Source: Cryptomeria japonica
Taxonomy: Eukaryota > Streptophyta > Pinopsida > Cupressales > Cupressaceae
Direction of reading: 5' to 3'
Assembly: GCF_030272615.1 (NCBI RefSeq)
Contig: NC_081407.1
Location: 264,480,574 to 264,540,573 of the forward strand
Length of the DNA stretch: 60,000 bases
Part shown: positions 44,503 through 56,450 of the stretch, in pieces
How the letters are laid out: every line of letters starts with the position of its first letter
How positions within the stretch are numbered: the stretch's first letter is position 1
Position numbers and translations under genes: made by a program
The notes under the pieces: generated by a model
Databases searched by the model: none
What the model was told of the DNA's origin: nothing
The model's input: the letters and a program-made list of their open reading frames with translations, nothing else

Positions 44503-45602
44503 TGTTACTATTTACTCAGTTGTCATTATTTTTATGTCCAAATTCATTCTATATACTCTAGTCGGATATTACTACCGAAATATTCAGTCGGTAAGCACAG
44601 AGCAGTCGGTTACAGAAGTTACAAGTCACAGAGTTTAGTATACATCGAGTTGTATACTGAGTAACGTTCTATGACTACCGAGTAGCAAAGATGGTATACC
44701 GAGTTGATATACACCGAGTGAAACGTGTTACCAGATTCATTGAACCTAGACACATATGTGGAAACGTGTTACAAGATCGAGGAACAAGAAACCGTTATCA
44801 CATAGGAAATTGCACCTTAAGATTTTGTATGATTTTGAGGACAACTGTCCAATGACATATTTTGTATGGTTATTCATTCGATGAATCATGTTTGTAAGAT
44901 CGAAGCATGAATAAGATCACCATCATACGAAATCTATTTATACAACATGAATTGAGGATCAATATGAGTGTGAAGCAAGACATGTGTGAAAAGAAAAATC
45001 ATGGGAAAGCACTGAGTGTTATGACTGTTGTAGATACACAGAGGTCACCGAGAAGGATTTCAGAGAATAGTCAAGGAACAGAGTAAACAGAAAGGTTTGC
45101 CGAGCTATTTTATGGGTTACCGAGGTATGCTATAAGCAAGGTAATTTCATTTTGAGCACATAGAATCTGCTATAACATTTCAGATGTGAATTTGCAGATA
45201 TTTTGTAAGATTTTGATTGTAATATTTTGAGTTGTAAAAGAAACCTTTAACAGGGTAAAAGACTCTAACAAAGTCTATAAATTGTAAAGCCTTTAACCAA
45301 GTGCATCATTTTAGTATACGTGTTGTAAAATCCTTTAGCAAGGTATTATTATTGCAGTAGTGAAGTTGTGGGTGCCATCCGCATCGCACTTTTTCTCTCT
45401 AAAAAGGAGTTTCTGCATAACCAAAATATATGTGTTATGGAGTGAATCATGTATGATTGTTATTTATTTGTTTTAGCATTATATTATGTTTCAGCAATAT
45501 TCAGTTTATGCTTAACAGTAAAGTTATTGTTGAAGAAAAGATTTGAAGTACTGATTCACCCCTCCCCTCTCAGTACATTAGCTTTCCATATTGGGCCTAA
45601 TA
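44503..45602 (+). repeat. 3' LTR of the pol-less element
   Basis: 1100 bp. It matches 28872-30049 apart from the roughly 78-base deletion near 45343 and scattered substitutions. The final CA has become TA. Confidence 0.92.
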
Positions 45603-45991
45603 GTCATCAACCCAATTGGCCTACCACATCATCAACAAGTTAATAGCCTAGTCAATGCCACATTAGTAGTTGGTTAAAACCCTTGGACTAGTTTAACCTC
45701 TCTAAGCCCTAAATACCTATCTTCGGTTTTTTTGGCCATAAATTGCACATTCAACATGCATTTTTTAACTTCCACATATTGTCAGAAATCTATTTTTGAT
45801 GTTGATATGCTCATGGTGGTGGTTTTGTTAGATTCTAATCCTACTTCACTATAATAGGACTCCAAAGTTAGTCTTGTGTTTCATGCCCTCTATTCAAATC
45901 TACATAAATCTTTTATAGATTTTTTCTCAGGTTCTCTAAAGAAGTGATTTCTTGGTATCAAGCTTTATCTTCATTATGATTGCACTAGGGT
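45603..45991 (+). other. Sequence before the decayed copia fragment, with a weak primer-site-like match
   Basis: Continues the 28217-28871 stretch. TTGGTATCAAGC at about 45951-45962 resembles an initiator-Met primer site and lies about 40 bases before the gag remnant, but the bases before it do not end in CA. No LTR pair was found. Confidence 0.35.
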
Positions 45992-47755
45992 TTGCATTTT
46001 CTCATTGTGGGGGTTAATTTATCTTTTTTAGATTCTCATCACACCTCAGCCCTATGGTGGACTTTTGTTCATCTCACACCCCATAATTATCACACTTGGA
46101 AGGATCAAATCACCCGACTGCTCATATCTAGAGGTTTTTGGTCTACATTGGATGTGACCCAACCCATCTATGAGCATCCATTTAAGGATTTTCAGCATAG
46201 AAACAAGATGTAGAAGGCTATGGGATTGATTACCATACATGTTTCAAATAGTATCTTGTTTCACCTTGAGTCTTGCACTACTCCTCTAGCCATGTGGACT
46301 AAGTTTAAGGATATTTTTGGGATGGTTAATGAGTTTAGGAAAATGTACCTAGAGCTAGAGTTGACTACTTGGTACCTAATTCTTTTCCTACTATTAAGGA
46401 CTTTGTGGGAAAGTTCAAATCACTCAAGTCTTTGTTGAAAGATTGTAAAAATGAGAAATCTAACCAAGAGTGTGCCTACTTGATTTTGGCTAAGCTTCAA
46501 GGGCCTTTCCAAATCTTCGCTTCTACATTTTATGCCCCTATGGATGTTATGGGTATAACCTTCACTTTTCCCTCTTTTGAGTTCTTTTGTGAGTGGTTGA
46601 TATAGGAGCAAGTTTTTTAGTCTCACCGAGATTCAATTTTTGGTTCCTTTTCCCAAGCCTTGGTTGCTCAACCCTTTAAGGGAAAATACAAAAATAAGTT
46701 GAATCTCAAGACACATTCTTCTTCACGTAGTGAGAGTCCCTTGAAGCCCTCTCAGTAGTCAAGTCAGAAGTCCAAATCCACTTCACCACCTTCTAATTCT
46801 TCTAAGTCTAGTAAGTCTTCCCCCAAGGCAAAGAATTTTGGTGAACATTGCAATTTTTGTGGCAAAGAGGGACATCCTATCACCAAATGTTGGAAGATAC
46901 TAGAGGTTTTAGAGGAGGCCATGCACTAGCACCATGTTTTAACACCTATCTTCTTCTTCACACACAAGAAAAGGTCAAGCACTTTTAGCATGAGCCTTGC
47001 CTTCAACAATTACTTGGATACTTGATTTTGGTGCTTCTCACCATGTGATACACTCTCATGATCTTGTTGATTCTCTTTCAAATTGTAGTACTACACAAAT
47101 TGCAATGGAGGATTCCACTCATATTTCAATTGTTGGCTTGGGCCTTATTTAGCTTGAGGATGGTCATTTTAAAGATGTTCTTATTGTTCTTGACATCTCC
47201 AACAACCTCCTCTCATTGTATTAGATTTGTCATTCTAGGAGAGGGAAGATAGTTGTGTTCATACCACATGATGTGATTATCAAAGACCTCCATGATCCTG
47301 ATATTATTATGACTAATGGGAGTGTTGATAATACATCTCGATTATATCACTTTGATGATTTTGAGATTCCAACTCTTGTTGGTTCTTCTTTCATAGTTCA
47401 TGCACTTTCGGTGAGTAAGATTTGGCATGAACATTTTTCTCATGTCAAGTATAGGTATCTATAGCAGATGAGCACTTAGTCTCTAGCACTTGGCCTACCT
47501 TATATTTCTTACACTAATGGTGTTTACCGAGGTTGTGTGCTTGGTAAACATCACAAGGATTCTTTTCCTTTAGGTAGAGCCCACCGTGCTAAGATACTCT
47601 TGGAGTTAGTTGATACTGATCCCAAGTCCTTATTGACTCCATGTGTTTTGTGGGCCAAGTATGTGCTCTCTTTCATTGATGACTTGTCCAGGCAGACATA
47701 GATGTACTTTATTGAGTACAAGAGTGATGTCTTTGATTTCTATTAGTCTCAAATT
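45992..47755 (+). pseudogene. Decayed Ty1/copia gag-protease-integrase fragment
   Basis: Remnant of a copia polyprotein in several frames. Gag begins near VHLTPHNYHTWKDQITRLL (46050) and goes on with FHLESCTTPLAMWTKFKDIFG and LKDCKNEKSNQECAYLILAK. A CCHC knuckle CNFCGKEGHPITKC lies near 46848. The protease site reads ILDFGASHHV near 47020, with Phe in place of the Ser or Thr of DSGAS. The pre-integrase segment has KIWHEHFSHVKYRYL (near 47425) and integrase starts with LLELVDTDPKSLLTPC and FIDDLSRQT (47600-47700). RT and RNase H are absent, so the copy ends near 47755. It differs from the Sirevirus-like element in its knuckle and gag and is probably the oldest layer here. Confidence 0.75.
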
Positions 47756-48612
47756 TTGATTTCCCTTCTATCCTTCCTATAAGAAATTAAATAACTTTGT
47801 CTGCATATGAAAAGATTAGGGAAATAGAACTCAAGAGTAAGATATAACAAGGTTTTGAGACCTTCTACACTTTGAACTTATCCAAACTTCAGGTGGGTAT
47901 ACCTTCTGTGAATATTTTCACACTTTAAAATTGAGATCCACAATAAACCAGAGCTAAAAACCTGTGGATTTCATCACCTCAATGAAACTGAAACACTAAA
48001 AGAAAAATTTGTATTCATTTTTCAGTATTGATCTTCAAGAAAAGATATAAAGAAATCCTACAATCGGATACCAGTGCCTTACTCGGGCCATAGAGTCACC
48101 TAAATCAAGCAAGAGTTTTCAAAACTGAACATTCTTATACATTTCATCACTTCGACTTTCATGAACCCCATACATGCCTAACATATACATAGGTCCTCTC
48201 CCATTTAACTAAAACAATTCATCAGATTCATAGCAACAAACAACAGATTTGCTGACAAAAATATTTCATGCACATTCAATCCCTCTCTTGAAGAGAAAAG
48301 CCAGAAATAACATCTATAAGATTGCCTTACAATCCATGCTCATTCGAACAGCCCTAGATTATCCAAATGAAACCAACAAACTAAACAATGCACACCAGAA
48401 GACAAAGAAATTTTAGGCTTGGAACTTTGATCTGTATATTCATATTCATTCTTGAAAATATTACATAACTCAGAGTAATCTGCTTAAAACCAGAAAAAAA
48501 GCCCTAAATATATTTTGCCAGAGCTTCTTTACAAAATTCTTGTGATCCCCTTTTTTACTAGTCTTGGTATCCATTTATAATATCATGGATGCTTACAAGC
48601 TTTAGACAATTT
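47756..48612. other. Unassigned AT-rich stretch
   Basis: About 860 bases with no gene, repeat array or element end that I can support. It follows the break of the copia fragment and precedes, on the minus strand, the end of the giant frame. It may be its 3' tail. Confidence 0.5.
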
Positions 48613-51600
48613 CTAAGAAAAGTTTGTTACAAACCGTAATATTCTCCAAGAAACAGTTACAAGTCCTTTTTCAATATCATCGACCTTTTCAGTTTGTTGT
48701 TCAAATGCAACATCTTCTAACTGTTCTAGAATATCTTCTCTTTGTCTAGAATACTTGTCCTTCCACTCCTGGAACACGTCATCACTCGGCCAAGAGAAGC
48801 TAACAATCCTTTTCTTCACCCCTTCTAGCCTTTTCCAAGTGACCCTTAACTTCCCAATTTCTGTTTCTATGAAACCATAGTGTGACTTTACCTTTTCAAT
48901 CTCCTCGATTGTCTTGACAAATAAGGATGTGTCATCAGTGTTGATGATTTCATTAACCCTTTGGGATAATTTGTGGTCCAGCTCTTCTAACCATGCCTTC
49001 TCCTCTTTTAGCTGAGTCGGACCAACAAAACCCCTGGAAACAACTCATATTTGTGATCAGAATATTCTTTCCTATACAATTGGGCTTTTCTTTTCACACC
49101 TGTCCTTTCTTTTGAGAGTATATTCATTTCTTTTATGAATTCATAGGTGGATCTAAGATTGTCATTTTCCTCTGCATTTGCATGGGATGAACACATAAGC
49201 TCTAACTCTTTTCCCCTAGGCACCCACTTATTTAAAATTGGTTTCAAAGTAGTCTCATCTTTTCTTAATTCGGTCAAAATATTCAGAATCCTCTTCATAT
49301 AAATATGAACGACAGAGGCCCTAACTGAATCAACAAACTTCAAAATTGTGGCTTTTACCTTTTCCTCATATTTTCTTGCAAATAGGGCTTGAGCCTGTTT
49401 CAACTTTTCCAACTCATGTTGAACAGTTTCAGTTGGTTGGAAACCAGAAGGCATAGGAGAAGGGGGATATTCTATGATAGGACTTGTAGGTAGAGGTCTT
49501 GCTAGAGAAGAAGCTATCATAAGAGTAGAGGATTCACCTTGATGGTGTTGACCTACCAACTGACTCTGAAGCCTAGCAATAATGCTATCTCGGTTGGATA
49601 TTCCTTCTTTGGCTTCATTATAAGCCTTCAAGATTGTTTCCAATTTCAACTGGAGATTAGCCATTTCTTTTGCCTCCTTTTCTACCACTGCTACACTGAA
49701 CTTTGCAGTTTCTAAGACTGTGCTTGCAGCTTCCACCATCCTTGTATCTTGAACTCTTTTTACAATCATACCTCCTAGGAAACTAGAATCTAAGGCATCT
49801 TTCCTTCTTCTATTTTCATCCTTTTTCAATGACCACATAACTAAAGTAGTGTTATCTTTGCTAAAGGTCACTCCTTCCATGGGTTTAGTTTCCTTCTTGA
49901 CCGCTTCAAGTACCAGAGCATCAACTATATCCCACTTAGGGAGGATCAAAACACCAGCCTTTGATACCATCTCTCTTTCCTTTTTAGGAGTAATGGTCTT
50001 GATTTCTTCAATCATTTCTTGGTTTACCTCTTCCTCCACCTGAGTTAAATCTCTATGAGGCTGCTCACTCTTCCTTTTTTCACATCTGGCCTTAAATTGT
50101 TCCATGTTTTGTTTCCATACAAATTGCATGAAGGCCCCTTTTGTAGCAAAGTTACTATCAGCCAGAAACTCCTCACTGACTTGCTTGACAGTTAGGTCTA
50201 GCTCTTTACCTTTGAGCTCACCTTCAGTCAAGTTCATCTCAGCAATAGGTGGCTCTTCTGGAATCCCTTCTTGGGTTTCCTCATATGTGTATGCAATCTC
50301 CCTGAGACTCCCTAACTGTAACAACTGTTCGGCCACTGCCTGCTCATCTCCTATGTGGATGGGGGATTGAGATGGAGAATACAGAGGCTCATTGATTTGC
50401 ACTTCCTTCCCCACTCTTTGCCTTTTAGGGGAGTCTTGGATGTCAATGACATCTTCAATTGCTCTTTTCCCTCTTGAAGTAGAAGGCTCACCAGTCACTG
50501 GCATCATCACACTGTATTTCTTGTGCATTACATAACCACCTGGTCGGATAGCCTTAGCAAAGGTAGGCTTAGCCAGAACCAATTCAACCCTGTCAGGGTC
50601 ATTTCTCATTATAACCTCCCTCTTTTCCTTCAAAGTTTGCATGAGGTCTTCAAAATAAAGAATTAAGAATTTGATTTTCTCCTCAAAGGGATTGAAACTA
50701 TAAAGAGGGTCATAGCTACTATCAAATTGATGAATGAAATCAAGAGCCCTTTTTTATGCAACCCACTTCTCTTTCCTCAATTCTTTCTCATCCAAATTGA
50801 ATTCATTCCTAATTAAATCTTCAGGGAATTGAAATTGGTGAGGTCTACCTTTACAAACTACTCTTTTTCTAAACATGTTGAAAAAGTGTTCAGGGTCTGC
50901 AAATCTTGAAACTGCAGTTGACAATATATATGGTTTAAAGAATTCTTCAAGATACTTCCAGCCACCTTTGGTGATCACAAAATGATGGGCCATGGTAATA
51001 GTTGGGAAAATAGTCCCTTTACCTCTATTTGTCAACTCTACCTCTTGTACACCTCCAATCTGCCTTAAGACTTCTGCAATTCCTATCTTCTGTGGGACTT
51101 GATAAGGCAATAAATATGGAGTGCCCCTGAAACCATATACTTTGAAAACTGTAGAAAAGGGGTACAAATACATATCTCCCCAATTATGAATAATCTTAAT
51201 ACCCTAAGCAAACTCTTTGGGTCTAAGGAATTCTAAGAGAGCCTTAGGGATCCTAGGGTTTTCTATGCACAAAAGAATCCTAATCTTAGATGCAAAGCAT
51301 CTGTCAAACTTTAAATAACTAGCATCCTCTCTGTCCCAGGACAAAACAGTAGTCCAAAGTTGAACAAGCATCTCTTCCTTATCTTTCACCTTCACCAAAT
51401 TCATTTCTTTTGCAAAATAATCAGCACCCTTGAACAAAAACATGTGCATTAGAAGAGAATGTCATCCAAATGGTTTGTCCACCTTACCATTTTTTATCCC
51501 TACCAGCCCTGTATGAATTGCATCAATGAGGTAAGGCACATAGTCAAATGTTATTGCCAGAGAGGGGTTTAGAATCTGTGCAATCATCATCATATAATGG

Positions 51601-52277
51601 GTTGGCATGTTTTTCTCAGCATCTTCTCCAAAAATATGACAAAGTGCCCAATACATGCCCTTAGCTCTTAAAGTAAACAAATTTAGGGAGAAAGGTTCCA
51701 TGGTGCTGGGGCCTACAATAGTCAGCCCTCCTATCTTAACAAAAAACTCTTTCAGTGGGCCACTACTAAGGTGATCCCTTTGTGCATTATAAACCTGGGC
51801 CAGTGATTCAAAATCAATAGGCTTTAACAAATTTGAAGCCTCACTGAGCTTAAACACACTTCTGAATTCATCATCATTAATTTCAATCAGGGTTGATCCC
51901 TTCACATTCCTGATACATCTAGCTACAAGGTCATAATTTTGTGCAATCAGAGTCAACAAATCTACATCCATGAAGACCCCAGGGACTATAAGCTTCCCCA
52001 CATCCAATTCCCATATACTATTTAAAGGGGCAAAGGAATGTCTCTAACCAAAACCTACCTTGAACAGTCCTAAACCTGACATCCCTATTTGTGGATCCCT
52101 TAACCAATTACCTTTGTCATATAGGCCATCCCCAATTCTTAAATGAGGGTTCTTCGGCACCAATTCCTTTTCTTTGGCCCCGACATTGGTAGACATAGTT
52201 AGTTGTTCCAGAAAGTCATCACATATATTCCTATCTTGGTAGTTTACCTTTCCTATTAACTCCCTTCTTGGCAACAT
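48613..52277 (-). pseudogene. Giant non-pol gene of about 1,200 codons (unknown, interrupted)
   Basis: I do not recognise this protein. The ATG at 52275-52277 opens MLPRRELIGK. One frame is kept for 3.2 kb to 49008, with stops at 52044 (TAG), 51462 (TGA), 51204 (TAG) and 50754 (TAA). A frameshift near 49030 then leads to a frame ending at 48613. The N-terminal 550 codons look globular (FRSVFKLSEASNLLKP, GMYWALCHIFGEDAEKNMP, DYVPYLIDAIHTGLVG, MAHHFVITKGGWKYLEEFF). The middle is charged and low complexity with a KRQR basic patch. The C-terminal third is helical and coiled-coil-like (LQLKLETILKAYNEAKEG, EHELEKLKQAQ-type heptads). No RT, integrase, zinc knuckle or protease motif is present. It may belong to another pol-less LTR element, but I could not find its LTRs. 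It resembles the gene at 40887-44165 in layout. Confidence 0.65.
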
Positions 52278-52609
52278 CCCATTAATGCAATTATATCAAT
52301 TGAGATTTGCACAAAACTCTAATGAAACAATTCACATAGCAACACCGATTCTCAGACTGCAACTAGCAAGGAAAACACAAAAAAAACCTGGTTATTCACC
52401 TAAAAAAACTCGCTCTACACCAGCTCCTCTGCAACAAACTTGTCGAAATGGTACCAATATTCAATTAATGCAGACCTTAATATGGCAATTTGGAATTGAA
52501 TTGAGAAATTAATCCGACATGCTTGGGCCATCACCTCAGAATTGAATTCGTAAATCGAATTCAAAAACAGGCTCCAACGGACCACAAGTTCTCTAAGTCT
52601 TTCTCTGTT
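52278..52609. other. Presumed leader of the giant gene
   Basis: About 330 bases upstream (in the sense direction) of the start codon at 52277. There is no primer-site match and no reading frame of note. Confidence 0.4.
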
Positions 52610-53890
52610 TCATTGTTTTGCCATTTTGCAGAGTTTAAAACCCCTACACTTTTCTTTTGCGAAGCAATGATGATCGTCAGATCCTTGGAACTTGCACTAC
52701 CTTCATTCCTTTTGATCCCTCTGCATTAGTGATGAGCCCTACCTTCTTTTCATTATTTCATGAACACTAAACCTTGCGCACTTTCACCACACGAAACAAC
52801 GTCGGCCATTAGATCGTCATCTACTTGCTTGATCTTGACTTCTTATAGTGACCGCTAGTCTTCTTAACTAACTGCGCTCAACCATGACGGTTAATGATTT
52901 TTGCCACTTCACAGAGTTTAAACTACCAGCATCTTCAGGCTGGGAAACAATGACATCCGTTGGATCCACCTCGAGATGTACACCCTTTAACATGCTCAGA
53001 CCTTTAAAGTGGGTCCCTAACTTAGAGACCACTGGCTTTGTCTCATTACTGGCTAACAAATGTCATGTGGCAGTCATCTATTTGCTTAGGTAATTCCATC
53101 GAGTTCCATTCTAAGGCCACCACGTGTTTTACTTTACTATTTTCAACATAACTGTCGATTGAATCAAGGCGAGCCCTCAACTACCCTTCAGAGCCACGTG
53201 CATCTGACAAGTCACCAATTCTCTCCACAGAGCAACCCATCTGTCCTGCCATGTCACCCACCATGTAACTGCCACATCATTTCACTACTTCGCAAACATT
53301 AATCTTCATTTGACTTGAAGTTGCGAATCCACGCGAGCTATCCAATTAACTCATACTTAATCGATCTTTAAAATTATGACCTACTTGTCCTTTGGGCCCA
53401 CTGACCTTTTCGCTACTTCACGAACCTTAAATCTCAGGTACCTTTCCTTCACGAAGCAATGAAAACCATTGGATCTCGGAAACTTGCTCGTCTATTACCC
53501 CTGCCATGACCATCTCGCCTTGGCCCTCCACCTTTTCACTACTTCGCGAAAGGTAAACTACAGGCATCTTTTGGCTGTGAATCAACGCGAGGCGTTGAGC
53601 TTCTCTGAATTGGTCGTCCTTTAACCAAAGGAGCCGCTCGCCTTTGGGACCTGCCAAGTCTTTCACTATTTCGCAGAGGGTAGATCACACGCATCTTAGG
53701 CTAGCGAAGCAATGCAAGCCGTTGTATCCAATACAAGATGCAATCTTTTAACCTGGCGGACAATCCTTCGGCCGGGCCCGCTTACCCCTTTTCGCCATTT
53801 CATGAACACTAAATCTCAGGCATCTTTTCCCAGTGAAACAATGACAACCATAGGATTAACATGGACTTGCACAATTATCAAGGAGCCCGA
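52610..53890. repeat. Degenerate tandem array, unit about 120-150 bp
   Basis: Eight to ten diverged units share the order CACTACTTCGCGAA, TAAATCTCAGGCATCTTTT, GCGAAGCAATGACAACC, TTGGATC. Clear units lie near 52617, 52893, 53411, 53532, 53660 and 53787, with weaker ones near 52744, 53128 and 53279. The array is richer in G, C and CpG than its AT-rich neighbours. It lies upstream of the giant gene in that gene's sense direction, where an LTR U3 could be. Confidence 0.7.
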
Positions 53891-55099
53891 CAAAGGTTAA
53901 AACCCAACAATAGGTAAAGGCATAAAGATTGAAAATATTTAAAAGGCCGCCTAGGGAAAAAAAACTAATGGGGGGACACTTCTCATGATAAACTGACCCT
54001 TCCTTGAGTGGAAAAATGTAATGCAATAATAGAACGCAAGGATTTTTTCAAAACATAGGAAAGGGATAGAATTCATAAACCTTAAACCCTCTTTTGACCC
54101 ATGAAATGTAGAAGCAACAAGGTCATGCCAAACACATTTTTTTCGCAGATTTTTAGCTGACCATGGGACAAGAATACCCAATTTTTCAAAACAGTGATAA
54201 CAATTTATTCAAGAGGTATAAGGCATTTGTGGAGAAGTAGTCTAGTCTTTCTATTAGGTGGATACACACAAATAAGGTTCTGATTTTTTATTTAATTTGT
54301 TAATGTGTTCATTCTATGTCAAAAACCTTCCTATGTTATTTTTGACTTTATTTTTTTACTAATTTGTCAAATTTTGAAATGGATTAACTTTTAGTAATTA
54401 GAGTCCATTCTATTGCACAGTAAAAATTAATAATTTTTAATTAGTTTTCAAAAAAATTAGGGGTCTACATGCTCAATTTTTTGTTTCTCAAAATGTGAGT
54501 AGAAATATCAAGCATAAACTACAAGGTGTTAGCTATTTTTTTACCGAAGTGATTTTTAATACTAAAAAAATTTAATATTAGGGGTTGCACACCAGCTGAT
54601 ATATTATGTTTCTTGATAGAAACATGAGAAGTTTGTGTGTGGCCCCTATTCGAACCCATTAATCTCTATTATTTTAAAATAAATAACTATTTTATAAAGT
54701 ATATTTAGAGAATTGTGACTCTTGGTCTTGTTTCATCTTCAAATTTTGAGCATAACTCTCTTCAATCTCTCATCTACGATCAATCTTCTTTGATTTCGTA
54801 AAAAAGGTGGCCACTTAAGACCCATTTTGGTCCCCCATTTTCATGAACTTATCCATTACATGTAAAGTAATATTTATTAATTTATTAATGAATAATATGT
54901 TGATAAAGTAGATAAATAATGAATAATTATGGATAATAATGTATTAAATCAATGAATATAATTAGCCTAACTGAATTGAATAATTTGGAAATTATTTAAT
55001 TAAACTCATACAAACTATGTGTACTAAGAGATTAATAATAATATTGCTAATCATTAACATTAGTAAAAATGCCACATGCACAAATTCAAAGTATTTGAA
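53891..55099. other. AT-rich intergenic stretch
   Basis: About 1.2 kb with no gene. A very AT-rich part (54240-55060) has scattered ATTAATTT-like and TTATTAAT-like runs. I see no element boundary. Confidence 0.55.
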
Positions 55100-55166
55100 A
55101 TGAGCTCTGCTAGCAGGGGGTGGGAGTTTTCTCGTGATGGTGCAGGTGTGAAGGTGTAGGGGAAGG

Positions 55167-56450
55167 TTGAATGTGATGAAGATTTCTAAACCTTCCAGTT
55201 GTCAGCTCAAAATGAGAACTACCATGTGGATTGTCTTCTCTTGTTCCCTAAAATACACGTGTAAGGGGGCCTCCCTGGTAAAGGTGGGACCGTCTCAAGT
55301 GCTTTTTTTGTGTTTGATTCGAAATATGTCAATGTTGAAGAAAATAATAGTGGTTCCTCTCCTTCCTCGATGGAATTAGTGGGAAAAAATCCTAGAGGTA
55401 GTTGGAAGGAACTTTTTAACAATGGATGCTTCATTCCTATAGATGGACAAAGGCATGTGTCTTAATATCAAATACCCCTTATTGAATCATTCCTATCTAA
55501 GATGGATAACTCTTTGGTGGGTAAGTTTTTGGGCAAGCACCTAGAGATTTATTTTGTTCATAAGTGGATGGCAATTAAGTGGCCTTTAAAGGGCAGTCTT
55601 TATGACTTTTGTCTCCCTAAAGGTATGTATTTCTCTTCCTTTTCTCTTGAAGATTATTTCATGTATATCTTCTCCTCTAGGCCTTAGTTCTTTGGAAATT
55701 AATAACGTATTCTATGTAAGTGGCACTCAGGTTTCAACCCTAAGGTACACCTGGCTAGAGCTATTCCAACCTAAATCTACCTCCCAAGCCTTCCATTGGA
55801 ATTATGGGATGAATAAATAATTATAGGTGTTGCAAAATCATTTAGCCAATTTGTTTCCTTGGATGTTATCACTAAAAAAAGGTCAAGGATGGTGTTTGCA
55901 TGGTTTTGTGCTTGTGTGATGCCTAGCTCCTCATTACCTATGTCGATTGAGCTAAAGTCTCATTTGGGTTCTTGGACCCAGATGATTGACTATGAAAATT
56001 TGACCCCTTATTTTTCATTGTTCTTCGATGGGACATTTCAACATTCATTTCCAAAAGAGTGATCGTAAAGGGATTTCCTCCAAGGAAAAATGTAAAGGTC
56101 TATTGGTTTCTAGCTAATTTGTTGAGAAGTCTAACTCTAGCTCTTTACCCTTAGAATCTACTTAGAAGAAAGTGGGTTCTAATGTTATGTCTTCTTTGAT
56201 GTTGGTGGATACAGATTCTTTATTTCCACTATCTCATAATTATAAAAAGTATCTTGCACTGCATGGGGTGATAAATTCTCCGTCTAAAGGTCCTTTGAAG
56301 TTTTTCCTCTCTCTACAGAATATCCCAAATGAGATTGTTTGTCCTCTGGTTGTTGATGGTCCTAAGGTCTTTAGCATTCCTTCCCCTATTCTAGATATTA
56401 TCCCCTTTATCATGCTAATGGTAGCCAAAGTACCATGCAGCATGTTTGCT
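55167..56450 (+). pseudogene. LINE ORF1 (DUF4283-like)
   Basis: ORF1 of plant L1 elements binds the element RNA. Recognisable parts are GKFLGKHLEIYFVHKWMAIK (near 55520), WPLKGSLYDFCLPKGMYFSS and FSLEDYFMYIF (to 55680), the usual DUF4283 pattern. They are followed by KWHSGFNPK and LPLELWDE in other frames and by IELKSHLGSWTQMIDYENL near 55945. A zinc knuckle expected afterwards is not seen. Stops lie at about 55463, 55685 and 56060. The part from 56172 to 56450 is open but has no clear domain, and may be the C-terminal linker. Confidence 0.7.

Larger units (their letters stand above)
28872..45602 (+). mobile_element. Pol-less LTR retrotransposon with two unusual genes
   Basis: LTRs start TGTTACTATTTACT and end GGGCCTAACA (CCTAATA in the right copy). 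A perfect GTCAT duplication flanks it (28867-28871 and 45603-45607). An initiator-Met primer site (30052) and a polypurine tract (44490) set the orientation. Without the nested element (8,835 bases including one duplication) it is about 7.9 kb. It encodes a coiled-coil protein with five CCHC knuckles and a separate protein of about 1,100 codons. I find no protease, RT, RNase H or integrase. Several internal G-rich tracts (44180, 44255 and 44351) and the gag style link it to Sireviruses. It would need enzymes from another element. Confidence 0.9.

Noticed and set aside
45951-45962. Primer binding site marking an intact LTR before the copia fragment
   Set aside because: The match is partial, the preceding bases do not end in CA and no LTR partner was found. 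It is kept only as a weak feature.
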